From positions 2,810,814-2,874,813 of the forward strand of contig CM035315.1 in NCBI GenBank assembly GCA_002900995.3: a stretch of DNA of 64,000 nucleotides, written 5' to 3'. The notes beneath the pieces were generated by a model. The model had not been told where the DNA came from. It ran no database searches and saw only the letters and a list, made by a program, of their open reading frames with translations. Numbering within the stretch: position 1 is the first letter of the stretch; every line of letters begins with the position of its first letter. Origin of the DNA: Ganoderma boninense. Taxonomy: Eukaryota; Basidiomycota; Agaricomycetes; Polyporales; Polyporaceae. A program made the translations under genes and the position numbers. Positions 1 through 10,666 of this stretch are shown piece after piece.

Positions 1-1440
1 GCGGTTGGAGGTGCATCTCGTAGGGTGGACTCACCGGTGAATAATGAGTGAACATCTGGTATAATGCGATGGAAGCTATGAAGCGCTGCAGCACAGAGTA
101 GGCGGGAGAGGGAGATTGGTGAACTGGAGAGTGGACGACGGGGAAGAGAAATTATATACGGCCTACCATGAAGACAAAGACCTCATCTGCCTCGCGGCTC
201 AGATAGGCACGGCATGCCGCGGATCGGACATTCGAACATGACGTTGAGAGTGGCACGAGTTGTATTTAAAGCCTAACCCAGAAATCATTACCATCTGCAC
301 AAAAATGCTCGAGATTGATTGAGGGCCGCAAGCGGGGCACACGTTAGAGCTAGCCACTCACCAGAAGTGTATGTCCTCATATCAGGCCGAACCAAAAACC
401 CCTGTGCGCGGGGCATGTTGCTGTTGGAACACGAAGAAGCAAGAGGAGACAGCGTACTGGCCAAGGTACAAGCAACATCTACGCCGACGGGGTTTTTGGG
501 AAAAGTCTGGGGATGTCCGCCGACGGAGGGGCTGACATGAGCATTGTGCAGGGGGTGAGACGATATATACCGTTGCGTTGGGAAGGTTCGCTAAGGTGGA
601 AGGAACATGGAGAGAAGGTCAATGTTGGTTCGATAGTGGTTGTCGTGAAGGAGAGACGTAGGTAGCGGTAACGTAGCTTTGCTGCTGCTCTGCCGCCGCT
701 CTGCACTGCTCCGGAGTTTCTCAGTGGAGCGCCGATTATTGGCGCCCAACTTCGTGGCTCAGCACTGGCATGCTGGCAACTCTGGAAACTCTACCCTCTC
801 TCCACCTACACCGTCCCCTGCGGGGCCTTCGCAGTCTTTCTTCAACGCAGCTAGCTACATTCTGCCGTTGTTGCGTCTGCAATGGCCGTAGTAGGATTAT
901 CAGTACGTCTCTGCGCTCACCCTTTCGGGGGTCTTGGACAAGTCTTCCCCTATCACTGACTGCTCGTTGTAGTTCGTTCTCGAATATCAACGCGTGAACC
1001 TGCATGGTGTTGAGATGGAGTATGCATGAGTGGGCGCAGACGAGAGAGAGAGAGGGGATTATTGGGATCCGGTACGTACTCTCCTCTGCACCCCCCAGCG
1101 CCGCATCTCGAACTGTCAGACTGGCACTCCGCTCTCCAGTCTCCCAAATTTCTTATATTCAATCATGCCCCACGTTGTCCCATGGGTTCTCTGATGTCCT
1201 ACAGCTCTAGTCTGAAGTCGCAAATGAGGTGCACCCTGGTCGCCTTCCAAGTCCTACTGCCCTCGGAATCCCCCCGCCCCCGTTCCCCTGACAGGCGGCT
1301 TTAGGGCCTATGAACCATGGATCCCGGTGAGTATTCCTGACCCATTACCTAGCGCATACATCGTTGATCGCGACTTCTAGTGGCGAACTAGATCACCCAG
1401 GGATTGATGGCGAGACTGTAGGGCAATTCATCCATATCCA
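1..1440. other. No supportable gene
   Basis: I see no convincing gene here. Open frames are short, on both strands, and none joins across plausible introns into a recognisable protein. A TATA-like stretch (TATTTAAAG) lies near 266. A start-codon context near 1317 is followed by a GTGAGT donor, which may be the first exon of the decayed membrane-protein gene to the right. Confidence 0.4.
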
Positions 1441-1745
1441 CGACATGCAAATGCGAGCTTGGCCACCGGGCTGCACACACTTGTCAAGAGCGCGTCCGGG
1501 AGCTATGCTTCGCCTATATTTTTCGACGATGTGCTCTACAGGACCGACCCCGATGCTACGACTGCCTCTATGACAGCTAGCGTTCGTCTTCCTCAACCAC
1601 GTCTTCTGTCTGCCTTCTCTTCCGTCACTGCCAGTGCACATCCCTTCTCATCGGCAAAGCAGCATTTGTGGGAGGAGTGGTAGGGGGTGTCGCATTGCCC
1701 CTCGTGATAGCTGTGCTGCTCTTCTTCGTCTCTCGCCGTCGTTGA
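1441..1745 (+). pseudogene. Decayed single-pass membrane protein fragment
   Basis: The stretch near 1490-1570 reads as a lumenal-type segment (SGSYASPIFFDDVLYRTDPD) followed by a Thr/Ser-rich linker. About 100 nt further, in a frame shifted by one, comes a clear membrane helix at about 1665-1725 (Gly/Val-rich, then PLVIAVLLFF) ended by SRRR and a TGA at 1743-1745. Small-residue-rich helices with a basic stop-transfer are common in Agaricomycete surface receptors, but the family is not recognised. The frame change between the two halves and the lack of a downstream cytoplasmic tail suggest a remnant. A missed intron could also explain the shift. Confidence 0.4.
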
Positions 1746-2385
1746 CGCTGTCTGCAGACGTTCTGTTCCATGCCAACTACTTGAACTTCATGCTCCCAGA
1801 TGCAACAATGTTTCCGCCATCGCAGGTGAGACTCTTGCCTGCGCCATGCCAACTCATCATGAGTGCGCTGACACGCCACATGCAGGCCCATCGCTGGGCT
1901 TGACGAGCCCAACTATCGCGCCCCCGCTCAACTTTTCTCACTGCATTTTAAGACGTCCGCGTCCGCAGTTGGTGAGTCACAGAGCATTGGGGTCGTGCGG
2001 AGTGAAACAAACAGGCTGATAGAGCTGTTTCGATTTCCAGCGGCCACACAACGGCGATGGTAGTACTGCGGATGCTTGCCGAAGTTGACATCGTGGTACC
2101 TGAGCTATCGTACACACCTGCGGAATCCTGGTGCCGCCACTACCGCCTCACTATGGTCCTGCCCTCTCGGCTGACCTACTACCATTCGAAAATGGTCGAC
2201 GACGTTGCGTTTGAGCGATCTCTGGTGTGAGGTCTGTCCACTCCCAGCCAGTCGGCGGCCATCGTCGCTGTGGCGATTTGATGCTGCGAGTTGAGGATTT
2301 GCCTAGGATATGGAGCAGCGCGTGCACGAGCCTCCATGGTGAATAAGAGCAGGCTGAAACAGGTCGTATTCTGTCCTGTATGCAC

Positions 2386-2748
2386 TCAACAGCAGCGTCT
2401 CCCTCGCGCACGACGGCATGGCACTTCCAAATGGCGCTGCAGTCCCTCACCGCAAACCCCTCCTGGCGTTGTATGGCGTTGTATCTCGGCCCTCCCGGGC
2501 CAGGTCGCAGTAGGCTGGGTCCCGCTGGAGTCGGGTTTCGAGAACCTGTGCGCAACGATGTAGAATGCTGTGACTGTACCGGTACGCCCTTTGCTTCCGC
2601 CACAATGGATGAGCGCGAGCGCGTTCCGCTCATTTTGAGTAATTGGAGGACTGGCATCTGCTTGATAGTCGGCGGGTTCTTGGACCAAAACCACGCCCAG
2701 GATGTGCCAGACCACGTTCTGCCGGCTGGCTGAACAATGACGTCGCAA
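2386..2748 (-). pseudogene. Tyrosine/dual-specificity phosphatase-like fragment
   Basis: One minus-strand frame carries IHCGGSKGRTGTV, which fits the cysteine phosphatase signature HC(x)5R: catalytic Cys, five-residue phosphate loop, Arg. It follows a run resembling the acidic-loop region. About 40 codons downstream, in a neighbouring frame, RQEGFAVRDCSAIWKCHAVV resembles the conserved segment after the phosphatase loop in basidiomycete phosphatase-like proteins. The two pieces need a frame change and no intact start or end is visible, so this looks like a broken copy. The loop motif is direct evidence. The family assignment beyond 'HCx5R phosphatase' is from memory. Confidence 0.45.
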
Positions 2749-3022
2749 ATGGAAGGATTGAACTATAGCAATGAGATCTCGGACTTGGACCAGTTGTCTG
2801 ATGCGCCATCAGCCAGTGAGGAGTCGTGTCTAAGCCGTGGAAGGCCATGGATTGGATTAATGGATGTCGACACGAGGCTGTCTCGTCCGCATGGCATGAA
2901 CACGTTCCATACTTTCCGACAGGGCCCCTCGTCCCTCGTCTTCGTCGAGCCATCTCCTGCCATCCCTCTCGTCCGGCCTCCTCTGCGGCGACTGTCTACT
3001 CATTCTCCACTGACCCACCACC

Positions 3023-4636
3023 ATGACGAAACCTCAGCCACGAAGAAGATACAAAGAAATCGCTTTTCTCACTGGTAGCGATGGCCACACAAAGGGTATT
3101 ACAGCTGTCCAATTTAATCCAGAAGCCACCATGCTGGCAACAGCTGGCCTAGATGGCAAGGTATGCCTTTGGACGGTACAGACAGGGAAGCTAGTGCATG
3201 CCTCGTCGGGCAAAAGCCCAGTTACTTCTTTGCGATGGATCGAAGGGGAGATAATATTTGGAAGTAAGGATGGTAATATTTCGAGGCTCGCTATCTCGTC
3301 GGTACGAGTACCATTAGTAATTTGCTCTTGCGGAATCTGACCGTTTTGAGACCAGGACTTCTCTATAATCGGATTCTGGGCACACAAATATCCCGTCGAG
3401 CATCTCGCAGCAGACGGTGATCTCCTGGCATCTGGAGCACTGAACGAACTGAAGGTATGGAGACGCAAGTCAGATGGTGAGTTGACAGCCAAGTTCTGAG
3501 CCCGTACGGACTTACGATGAGAGTCAAAGATGGCGAATATGTGCTAGAAGTCAAGCTACAGGCACCTCCTCTGACGTCCTACAACGACCATAAAGAAATC
3601 CTTGTCACGAGCCTTCACTGGACAACGTCAAAGCAGCATGGCCGCCTTCTCATGGTGACTTACATGTACCACGGTGCCCAGTAGGTCGTTGTTCATGCTC
3701 GCCGTTTCCTCCATTCTTATGGTTTGTGGTCAGCCTTATTGAGACCCAGCGGTGGTCAAGGGTTCGCACGATTCCCTTCCCTGGTGGTAAAATGTTCGAG
3801 ATTGTGGCGTCGGCGCTGACTTGTATTGACATCTTCTCGTTCGTTCAGTGCTAGTGCCAGCTTGTCTGAGAATGGAACATTCGTAGCAGTCTCGAACCTG
3901 ACCAAAGGTTTCGACGTTTATCGAATGGAGACCGGGGAACCTGTTGCTTCTTTCGTCCACGAAGTCGGAGAGCCGATGCCCACTCCTGTTCTCTTCACGC
4001 ATGGTGGCCGCGCTATCGTGGGTGGGACCACGGTCGGGAAGGTCAATATCTGGGACGTGTACGAGTTAGGGAAGATCCACTGCTTATCAATACCTAGTAC
4101 GTCTCTCTTCCGCTCCAATTGTGCCAACTTCTTGACAACTATGAAACAGAGGGACAAAAGGTTCTTGCTATGGCAGGGAGTGTTGTCGTCATATTCTCTT
4201 GGGGCATGCTGCTGACGTGAGCTATTTAGGTTTTCTGCAAAGCAGCAGTGGAACCTTCCGACTATCGCATCCTCCTCGCGACAGGCATCTTCAACCAGAA
4301 CAGCTCCAGTATGTGCATCGTATGGGAAGCACAGGAAATTGGCAAGTTGGGCTGCGCCCCTTTCGGAAGATATCATTGTGCTACGATTTTTTGCAGACCT
4401 CAACACTGCAGGGCAGGGGAATGCATTGGTGGATGGAGGCGTCGAGGACGATCGAGTCACGGCATCGCCATTGTCTAGACCGGCATCGGTAAGCACCGGA
4501 TTTTCCTCTGTTGCTCGTACTAACGCAGTGCCTTCTACCCTCACCATTTCAGCTCACCATGAAGGTCATCTGGTTGAGCGGGTGGATTATTGTCGTGGCG
4601 TATTGCTTGCTGGTCCTTGCTCAGGAGGGCGAATAG
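3023..4636 (+). CDS. WD40-repeat protein with C-terminal membrane anchor (WD40-1)
   Basis: The start is an ATG in good context (CACCATGA). Exon 1 gives typical WD40 blades: GHTKGITAVQFNP, then LATAGLDGKVCLWTVQTGK, then a second blade ending in a DG turn. Further exons continue the propeller (HKYPVEHLAADGDLLASGALNELKVW; VGKVNIWDVYELGK). The last exon encodes about 28 residues dominated by a hydrophobic helix (VIWLSGWIIVVAYCLLVL) before TAG at 4634. It is clearly paralogous to the gene at 49628, exon by exon and including the C-terminal helix. A WD40 scaffold with a tail anchor implies a membrane-tethered adaptor; the partner is unknown. Two splice junctions (near 3788 and 4170) do not resolve cleanly by eye, so mild decay is possible. 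Confidence 0.8.
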
Positions 4637-5007
4637 TGATGGTTGTCATCAATATTAGTGTTTGTATTTTTTAGTGGAATGTTGCATGGTTGGAAGCTTG
4701 ATCGCACTGTGAACGATAGTAGCGCGCGACGGCGCCAACGGGCATTGGCATGAGGAGCATTGTTTCATGCTATCTTCGTCCTGGAATCTGCAGTGAAGCC
4801 GAGAAGGGCACGGATTATCGTAGGCGCGCATTGTCGCGCCCAAGAGCGCCTGATTGATTTGCGCTTGTGTGAGGTGCCTTTGTCCACTCCTCGTGTTGCA
4901 ACAAGTCCTTACCCCGCGCACCAAGATGACTTGCCGCCATCACACACTGTCTTATCCTCCACTCTCATCTGCTTCTAGTGACCTTCCTCACTGTAATCTC
5001 TCCCCCA

Positions 5008-8000
5008 ATGCACCCGCCTCGGTACCTCAAAGGTTCGAAGCCTGGTCTTCTGGACCCTACCCAGCCTGCTCGAATTCTTCGTGATCCACAAGCAACATTG
5101 TTATTTGCGACGTTTGACCCTTTTACTGCTATGAACTGCGCTTCGCAAGATAATACAGGTGGCGATAAAACCTCGGAACGGCTCAGGCGCATCGTTATTG
5201 AGACCAGCGGAGGGGTTAGTCGATGGCGGTTTGTTCCCGGTGCACGTCACGCTCCGAAGGCGGAGATTATAGGTGGCTGGCCAAAAACTGTTGTCATATG
5301 CGGGTGAGTTCTTTTTTGATATTCCCCCCATCCAAGTAGCCTGTTTGGATCGCTGACGGGGGACCAGGCAGCGTATGGTTTGCACCGAGGATCAGTGGGA
5401 TATTTACAAGCTCGATCCTGCATACACATGCTTTGTCCCTCATCACCCTGCTACCCTGGTAATCTACAAAGCGACAGAAATGAATCCAAATGGTCTCAAT
5501 ACCAATCCAGCTCTTGCCTCCTCTCTCAATTGAGGTAAGAATTTTATATAGCTTGTGAGCAGCGACCTTCCTAACGTCATTTTATCGAAACAACAATTTA
5601 CGACAACTGGCTCACAGACCGCGTCTCAGCTTCAGCTGAAGGTCTAGCTTCCTCCGCAGGGCACTCGTCGACTGAGCCTGTATCCTCCGTGCCACCCGCC
5701 GCATCCAGCGATGGCGCCCAGAATCAACCCTGCCCCCAGCCTTCCACCAAGAACACCTTATCCAGCAATAGACCTACACAGGCACATCCTCCGCTCGTCG
5801 AGCACCCACATGACCCGGTCGTCCCTTACAGTTCTTACTTTGACGAAGTGAGTACTCCTTTTTCCGACTTCATTCATGTCACTGATGGTGCCATATCATC
5901 AGCATGCGGACGGCAGTAGGGTTTTGTTGGGCAACTCGCTCCCGAAGCCTCATGTCAGAGAGATGATCAATGGAGGCGGTCATGAACCTCCTCTCTCAGA
6001 TCCATCCATGCATGGGACACAACGGTCCCTTTCTCATTCTGTCAACCCTGAAGCATGAATCACGACTAATCCCACATTGAATGTGAGCAAAGTTCGGCTA
6101 TTGATAATTGCTGTGGCATTCACGCATTGACAATTCCAGGTCACCATTGGTTCGGGACTAAGGAATGTGTCTCCAATTCCGTCACAGGCTATGCGAACCC
6201 CGACAGTCCGGCCTGCTGGCTCCAGGGCTCCTGCATCGAGTGGTACGTCTGCTTTGCGTGCATCCAAGGCAACCCCGCCGTCGAGCTCTCTATCGGTGGC
6301 GACACAAGCTCCGCCGTCAGCCTCACCATCCGTCTCAACCACGGATGCACCATCGAGCTCTACACCCGTGCCTGTGGCGACAGCTCCGCCATCGACCTCT
6401 CCGCGCACGGCGACCGCTACTCCGCTATCGACTTCGGCTGCGAGGGCGCCACCTGTGGCGGCAATTCCTTCGCCATTGAGCTCACCGCCCGCGCCAATCC
6501 CAGGAGCGCCGTCTAAGTCTCTGCCTGCGACGGGAGCCACCCCACTATCAAGCTCTCTACCCACAAAGACCGCTATTCCGCTACCAAGCTCCTCGCACAC
6601 GCCGACTTTGCTTGCGCCGTCGATCTCCGCACCGAATTCAACAGCGAGAGCTCCATCGAGCTCTTCCCTCGTGGCTACGGCTTCGGCGTCGAGTTCTCTG
6701 CCTGATATGTCGGACACTTCACCCATCCCTTCACCTTGCACGCCGCCTGCGATGACGGCCAAGCTGCCATTGAGCTCCACACCTGCTGCGCCGACTTTGC
6801 CTTTACCGTCAAGCTCGGCAGCAACTTCGACTGTGCACGCGCCATCGAGCACTACCCCTGTGGTGAAAGTTGCTTCGCTGTTGAGCTCATTATTCGCCTC
6901 GATTACAGGTACTACAAAGTCTCCGCCCGAGACAGCAGCCGCCCTACCATCCAGTCCTCTTCCCGTGACGATCTCTCCTCCACTGTCGAGTTCCCCACAA
7001 GAATCGAACGCGGATCTGTCATTGAGCTCTCGACGATCGAGTTCCCCGCCCGCGGGGTCCGCCACCTCGCCAACCACTTTACTGTGCCCGCCCAGCTCAT
7101 TGCCCACGTCAAGACTGACTCTGGGACCAAGCTCTCCGCTTACACCCACTCTGCCTTCCCCATCGACCCCCTCGGACAACTTCACCACAGGTGCGTCATC
7201 CACTGTGGCATTTACGCCCACCTCGAGCTCACCATCAGTGTTGACAGTTACTTCGCTGCTGGCCTGCGCGTCCAACTTGCCATCTGGGACGACAGTCGCT
7301 CCGTCACGCAGCTCTCCATCCGCGATGACAGCTATTCCACCATCCAGCTCCACATCAACATGTCCTGCAATTGTGCCATCGAGTTCTCAGCCTGCGACAA
7401 AATCTGTTTCTTCGTCTAGTTCGCCGCCAGTGTCCCTACCAACATCAACTCTGCCTGTGGTGTCGACGAGCTCTTCATCCGCGACGGGAGCCTCCAGCTC
7501 TGTACACATGAAGGTCGTTTGCTCGCCATCAATCTCTGTGCCCGTGCCGACTGTGTCTGCGCCGTCGAGCTCCTCGTCGAGCTCGGCAGAGAGCGCTCCA
7601 TCGAGCCCGACGCCGGTGGCTACGGCTGCGCCAGCGCCGCCTGCGACGTCAGCCACTTCGTCCACCCCTGCGCCTCGCACGCCGCCGGCCACGGTGCCGC
7701 CAAGCCTGCCGCCCGTGCCGCCTGCGACGTCAGCCACTTCGCCCACCCCTGCGCCTCGCACGCTGCCTGTGACGCCGGCCACGGTGCCGCCAAGCCCTCC
7801 GCCCGTGCCGTCGGTCTCCTCGTCGGACTCGGCAGAGAGCACTGCATCGAGCACTACGCCGGTGGCTACAGCTGCGCCAGGCTGTGCACCATGCTCACAA
7901 CCCGAGACGGCGCCATCAAGCCCTCCGCCTGCGCCGTCGAGCTCCCCGCATGGGCCAGCTTTCCCTGCGACATCGAGGGACACATCATCCAGCTCTTGGA

Positions 8001-9961
8001 CTGCGACAGGAACATCTCCGCCAACAAGCTCCGCTCCCAACTCGTCCTTTGAGAAGATAGCCGTCTCGCTGCCAGGCTCCCCACCAGCTGCATCTGTGGC
8101 TTCAACTCTTCTTCCATCGTGCTCCCCACCCACTGCGAATGCTGATGTGCCATTGAGCTCCCCGGCTGTGGCTGCAACTCCCTGAATGGGCTCTCCGCAC
8201 ACGCCATCAGCCACTTCGCCATTCACCAGTGAGCCTAGCGTTCCGGACTTCACGACAGATGCGTCGTCACCGAGCTCCCTACCAGCCTCGAGCCCCAGTT
8301 ACTTGTCCAGCCATCCCCCTTCCTTGCCCACAGATGTACCATTGAGTCCTCTTCATGCGACAACAATCCCACAGCCAAGCTTCCCGCCTCCACCAACCTT
8401 GACTGCGAGCGTGCCGTTGAGCTCCCCATCTACGGCGAGCACAGGTCCTCCTTCGAACTCTCCGGGGACCCCGCAGCCGGCTGCATTTACCCAGCCTGAG
8501 ACATTTGCTCCTTTTGTTTTTGCCATGCCCCGAGTGAATCCACTTCCGCCCAGGATGGCCAGTGGAGACACCTCGCAAGCTCAACCGGGCAGGGGATTTC
8601 TGCAGGGCGCTCCTGTTATGCCAGGCACATACCCTATGAGTCAGGAGCCACCCAACTTTTGCTTCGATCCGCCCATGACCTCCGCAGAGGATCCTCAGCG
8701 CCATTATCCTAATATTCCTGATCTCTGTGTCTGGCAACAGACGACCTCCGCCCATGCCACATCCAGCACGAATCCCCAGCCGTTTGACTTCGGTATGAAT
8801 CTTTATTTTCATTGGGCTATCCAACGAGAGGTCACTAATCCTGAGATCATAGAATTGGATGACGAGATGATGGACGAGATGATGGACGTTGATGATGCAT
8901 CTCATACAGCACCCTCCCCTCCCCTGATGGATGTCGAAGGTGGCCGTCATAACTATCCTAGGAAACGCAAAGGTATGTGCAATGACGTTCGAGCCACTGC
9001 TAGCTGATATCTCATTCGGGGTGCAGGCGAAGCTGAGGGGCCTTCCAGCAAACGCGCAAAAACTAAGAAGGGTCCTCCGAACCCCAGCAAGAATGTGGCA
9101 AACCACCAGCAACGGCTACGTCAAAGGCGAACCTTGCTTCGTCAGCAACGCCTGAGCAAACTGCCTCACCGTGAGCCAGGGACGTGGGACATTTTCCCAA
9201 CCATTCTTGCCCAGGTGTTTGCGCCGAATGAGTCATCGGCAGACGGGCCTACTCAGACTTTGTCTCCCGAAGAGGAAGCTCACCGAGCTTCCATCGCAGA
9301 GTCAATACGCAAGTTGGCCGAGCTGGAGCAGGACCGGCCTCTGTGGCATGCGGAAGAACAGAAATGCCAGGCAAGTGAGCAAGCGGAAGCTGAGACACAA
9401 GCGGCACAGCAGGAGCAGCGCGCTGCTGAAGAGGCGGCGGCGAGGGTGGCGGCGGCGGTGGCAGCACACGCAGCAGCCGAAGCAAGGGCGCAACAGGTAG
9501 CGGACGAACTCCGCCTCGATCAGTATTTCTTCGACAGTCAATGTCGACACATCGAGCGATGGTGCGGGTCTCGCCGTGGCTGGACGAACGCCGACACGTT
9601 TCGGCGGTACCGAGAACTGTCTGCCGCCTTCGACGCCCCGAAATTCAGTGAAAACAACCCTCCGGACTTCTTCGAAATCCCATGGCCTGTGCTCTTCAAC
9701 CCTCGCATCTTCAGGGCTCCCGATATATCATGGGTAGCAGTGGAGGCTTTTTTCATCACTGCAAAAGTAAGTATGAAGACTCCTGACTATCGCAAGTTGG
9801 TCGAGAAGACACATAAGCGGTTCCACCCTGACCGCTGGAGAGCGTGGAAGGTGGTGAAGTCCCTGGATGGCTTTCCTGCACTACAGAAGGAGACAGAAAA
9901 CTATAGAAACCTCGTCTCTCAAGCGATCACGCCGATCTGGCGGGAGGTGAAGGAGGAGTAG
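5008..9961 (+). pseudogene. Ser/Pro/Thr-rich protein with C-terminal HPD (J-like) motif, three internal TGA codons
   Basis: Exons run from ATG 5008 through introns at about 5304-5367, 5535-5619, 5850-5902, 6080-6140 and 8971-9025, all with GT-AG ends that keep phase. A roughly 700-residue low-complexity Ser/Pro/Thr region (6170-8300) follows. After it come a basic stretch, an Ala/Glu-rich coiled coil (9340-9500) and a globular C-terminus with KRFHPDRWRAW. The HPD tripeptide between helices recalls a J-domain, but no other J-domain feature is certain. TGA codons at 5531, 6056 and 8183 lie inside exons in the correct frame, and coding character continues past each. Product function is unknown; the layout suggests a nuclear protein. 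It ends with TAG at 9959. Confidence 0.65.
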
Positions 9962-10113
9962 GCTAGTCGGAGATCTGTCAGTGTTCGTGTACCATGTACC
10001 ATGAATTGTCTCTTTGTGATGACATAATCATTACTGCGTGGAAGAAAGCAAAGTGCGAAAGACGCGAATATATAAGATGCCGTGTGCTGAGGGAGAGCAG
10101 CTCAAAACCTGCC

Positions 10114-10180
10114 ATGGCTCAACACCCCTCCGACGCCATCCCCTACACCTTCAGCGCTCGTGTGTTGATTCGCTCCAATG
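10114..10180 (+). pseudogene. 5' fragment of GDLF-family gene A, cut by the chromovirus
   Basis: ATG 10114 opens a frame (PYTFSARVLIRS) that runs directly into the left end of the retrotransposon. With the element and one AATG duplicate ignored, the frame continues at 16723 for about 45 codons. A TATA-like ATATATAAG lies at 10069. The 5' exon resembles the segment after the membrane helix in the paralogue at 32214 (YIFTATVKARR). No membrane helix was found upstream here, unlike in the paralogues. Confidence 0.55.
10177..10180. repeat. Target-site duplication of chromovirus (AATG), left copy
   Basis: AATG directly precedes the TG of the left LTR. The same four bases directly follow the CA of the right LTR (16719-16722). 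Ty3/gypsy elements usually make 4-6 bp duplications. Confidence 0.8.
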
Positions 10181-10640
10181 TGTTACGACTGGCTGTCGAG
10201 TAAGATCAGGGAGGAGGCTTACGAGACAAGCAAGGGCGTCGACGAGCACTTGTGCAGCGAGAGCGGAGCAGGGCTCGACAGTCAGGCTGGAGACAAGATG
10301 TATTGAGCGAGTAACTAACGAGCGAGAATACAGTGAGGCTTACCTGGAGACAAGAGGTCGAAACTGAGGTCTCCAGGTAGCGAAGTACAGGTCTTATATA
10401 CATGTAGTGGACAATGGGAACCGGGGACAATAGGTAACTATGGACACGGGAACCAGTGGAAGAACAATAGTATGTAGTACAATGACGACGGGAACAATGG
10501 GTAACAGGAGTTATTGTACTGCGAGAACAAGGGACGGGTTTGCTAAACAACGGAGGACAATAAGGACGACGCGGGAGGCAAACAGTCCAAAAAGGGAAAG
10601 AGAGACGCCGGGGTAGGCGCCGAGCGTGCCGTTCATGACA
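10181..10640 (-). repeat. 3' LTR of chromovirus (460 bp)
   Basis: Identical to 16259-16718 except for one visible substitution. On the minus strand it reads TGTCATGAAC...CAGTCGTAACA. It holds the same TATATAAG element (complement of 10394-10400 region) and the same 11-nt self-priming sequence (10355-10365) as the 5' LTR. Confidence 0.97.
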
Positions 10641-10656
10641 ATACCCCCCTCCTAAG
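10641..10656 (-). promoter_or_regulatory. Polypurine tract
   Basis: On the minus strand AGGAGGGGGGTAT directly precedes the 3' LTR. Its position and purine content fit the plus-strand priming site of LTR retrotransposons. A matching tract is found in the miniature element at 41556. Confidence 0.85.
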
Positions 10657-10666
10657 GATCGTGTCC

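Noticed and set aside
6034..7353. 439-codon minus-strand frame rich in ELDG
   Set aside because: It lies antisense to the Ser/Pro/Thr region and follows its repeat period. It joins no upstream or downstream exon on the minus strand.
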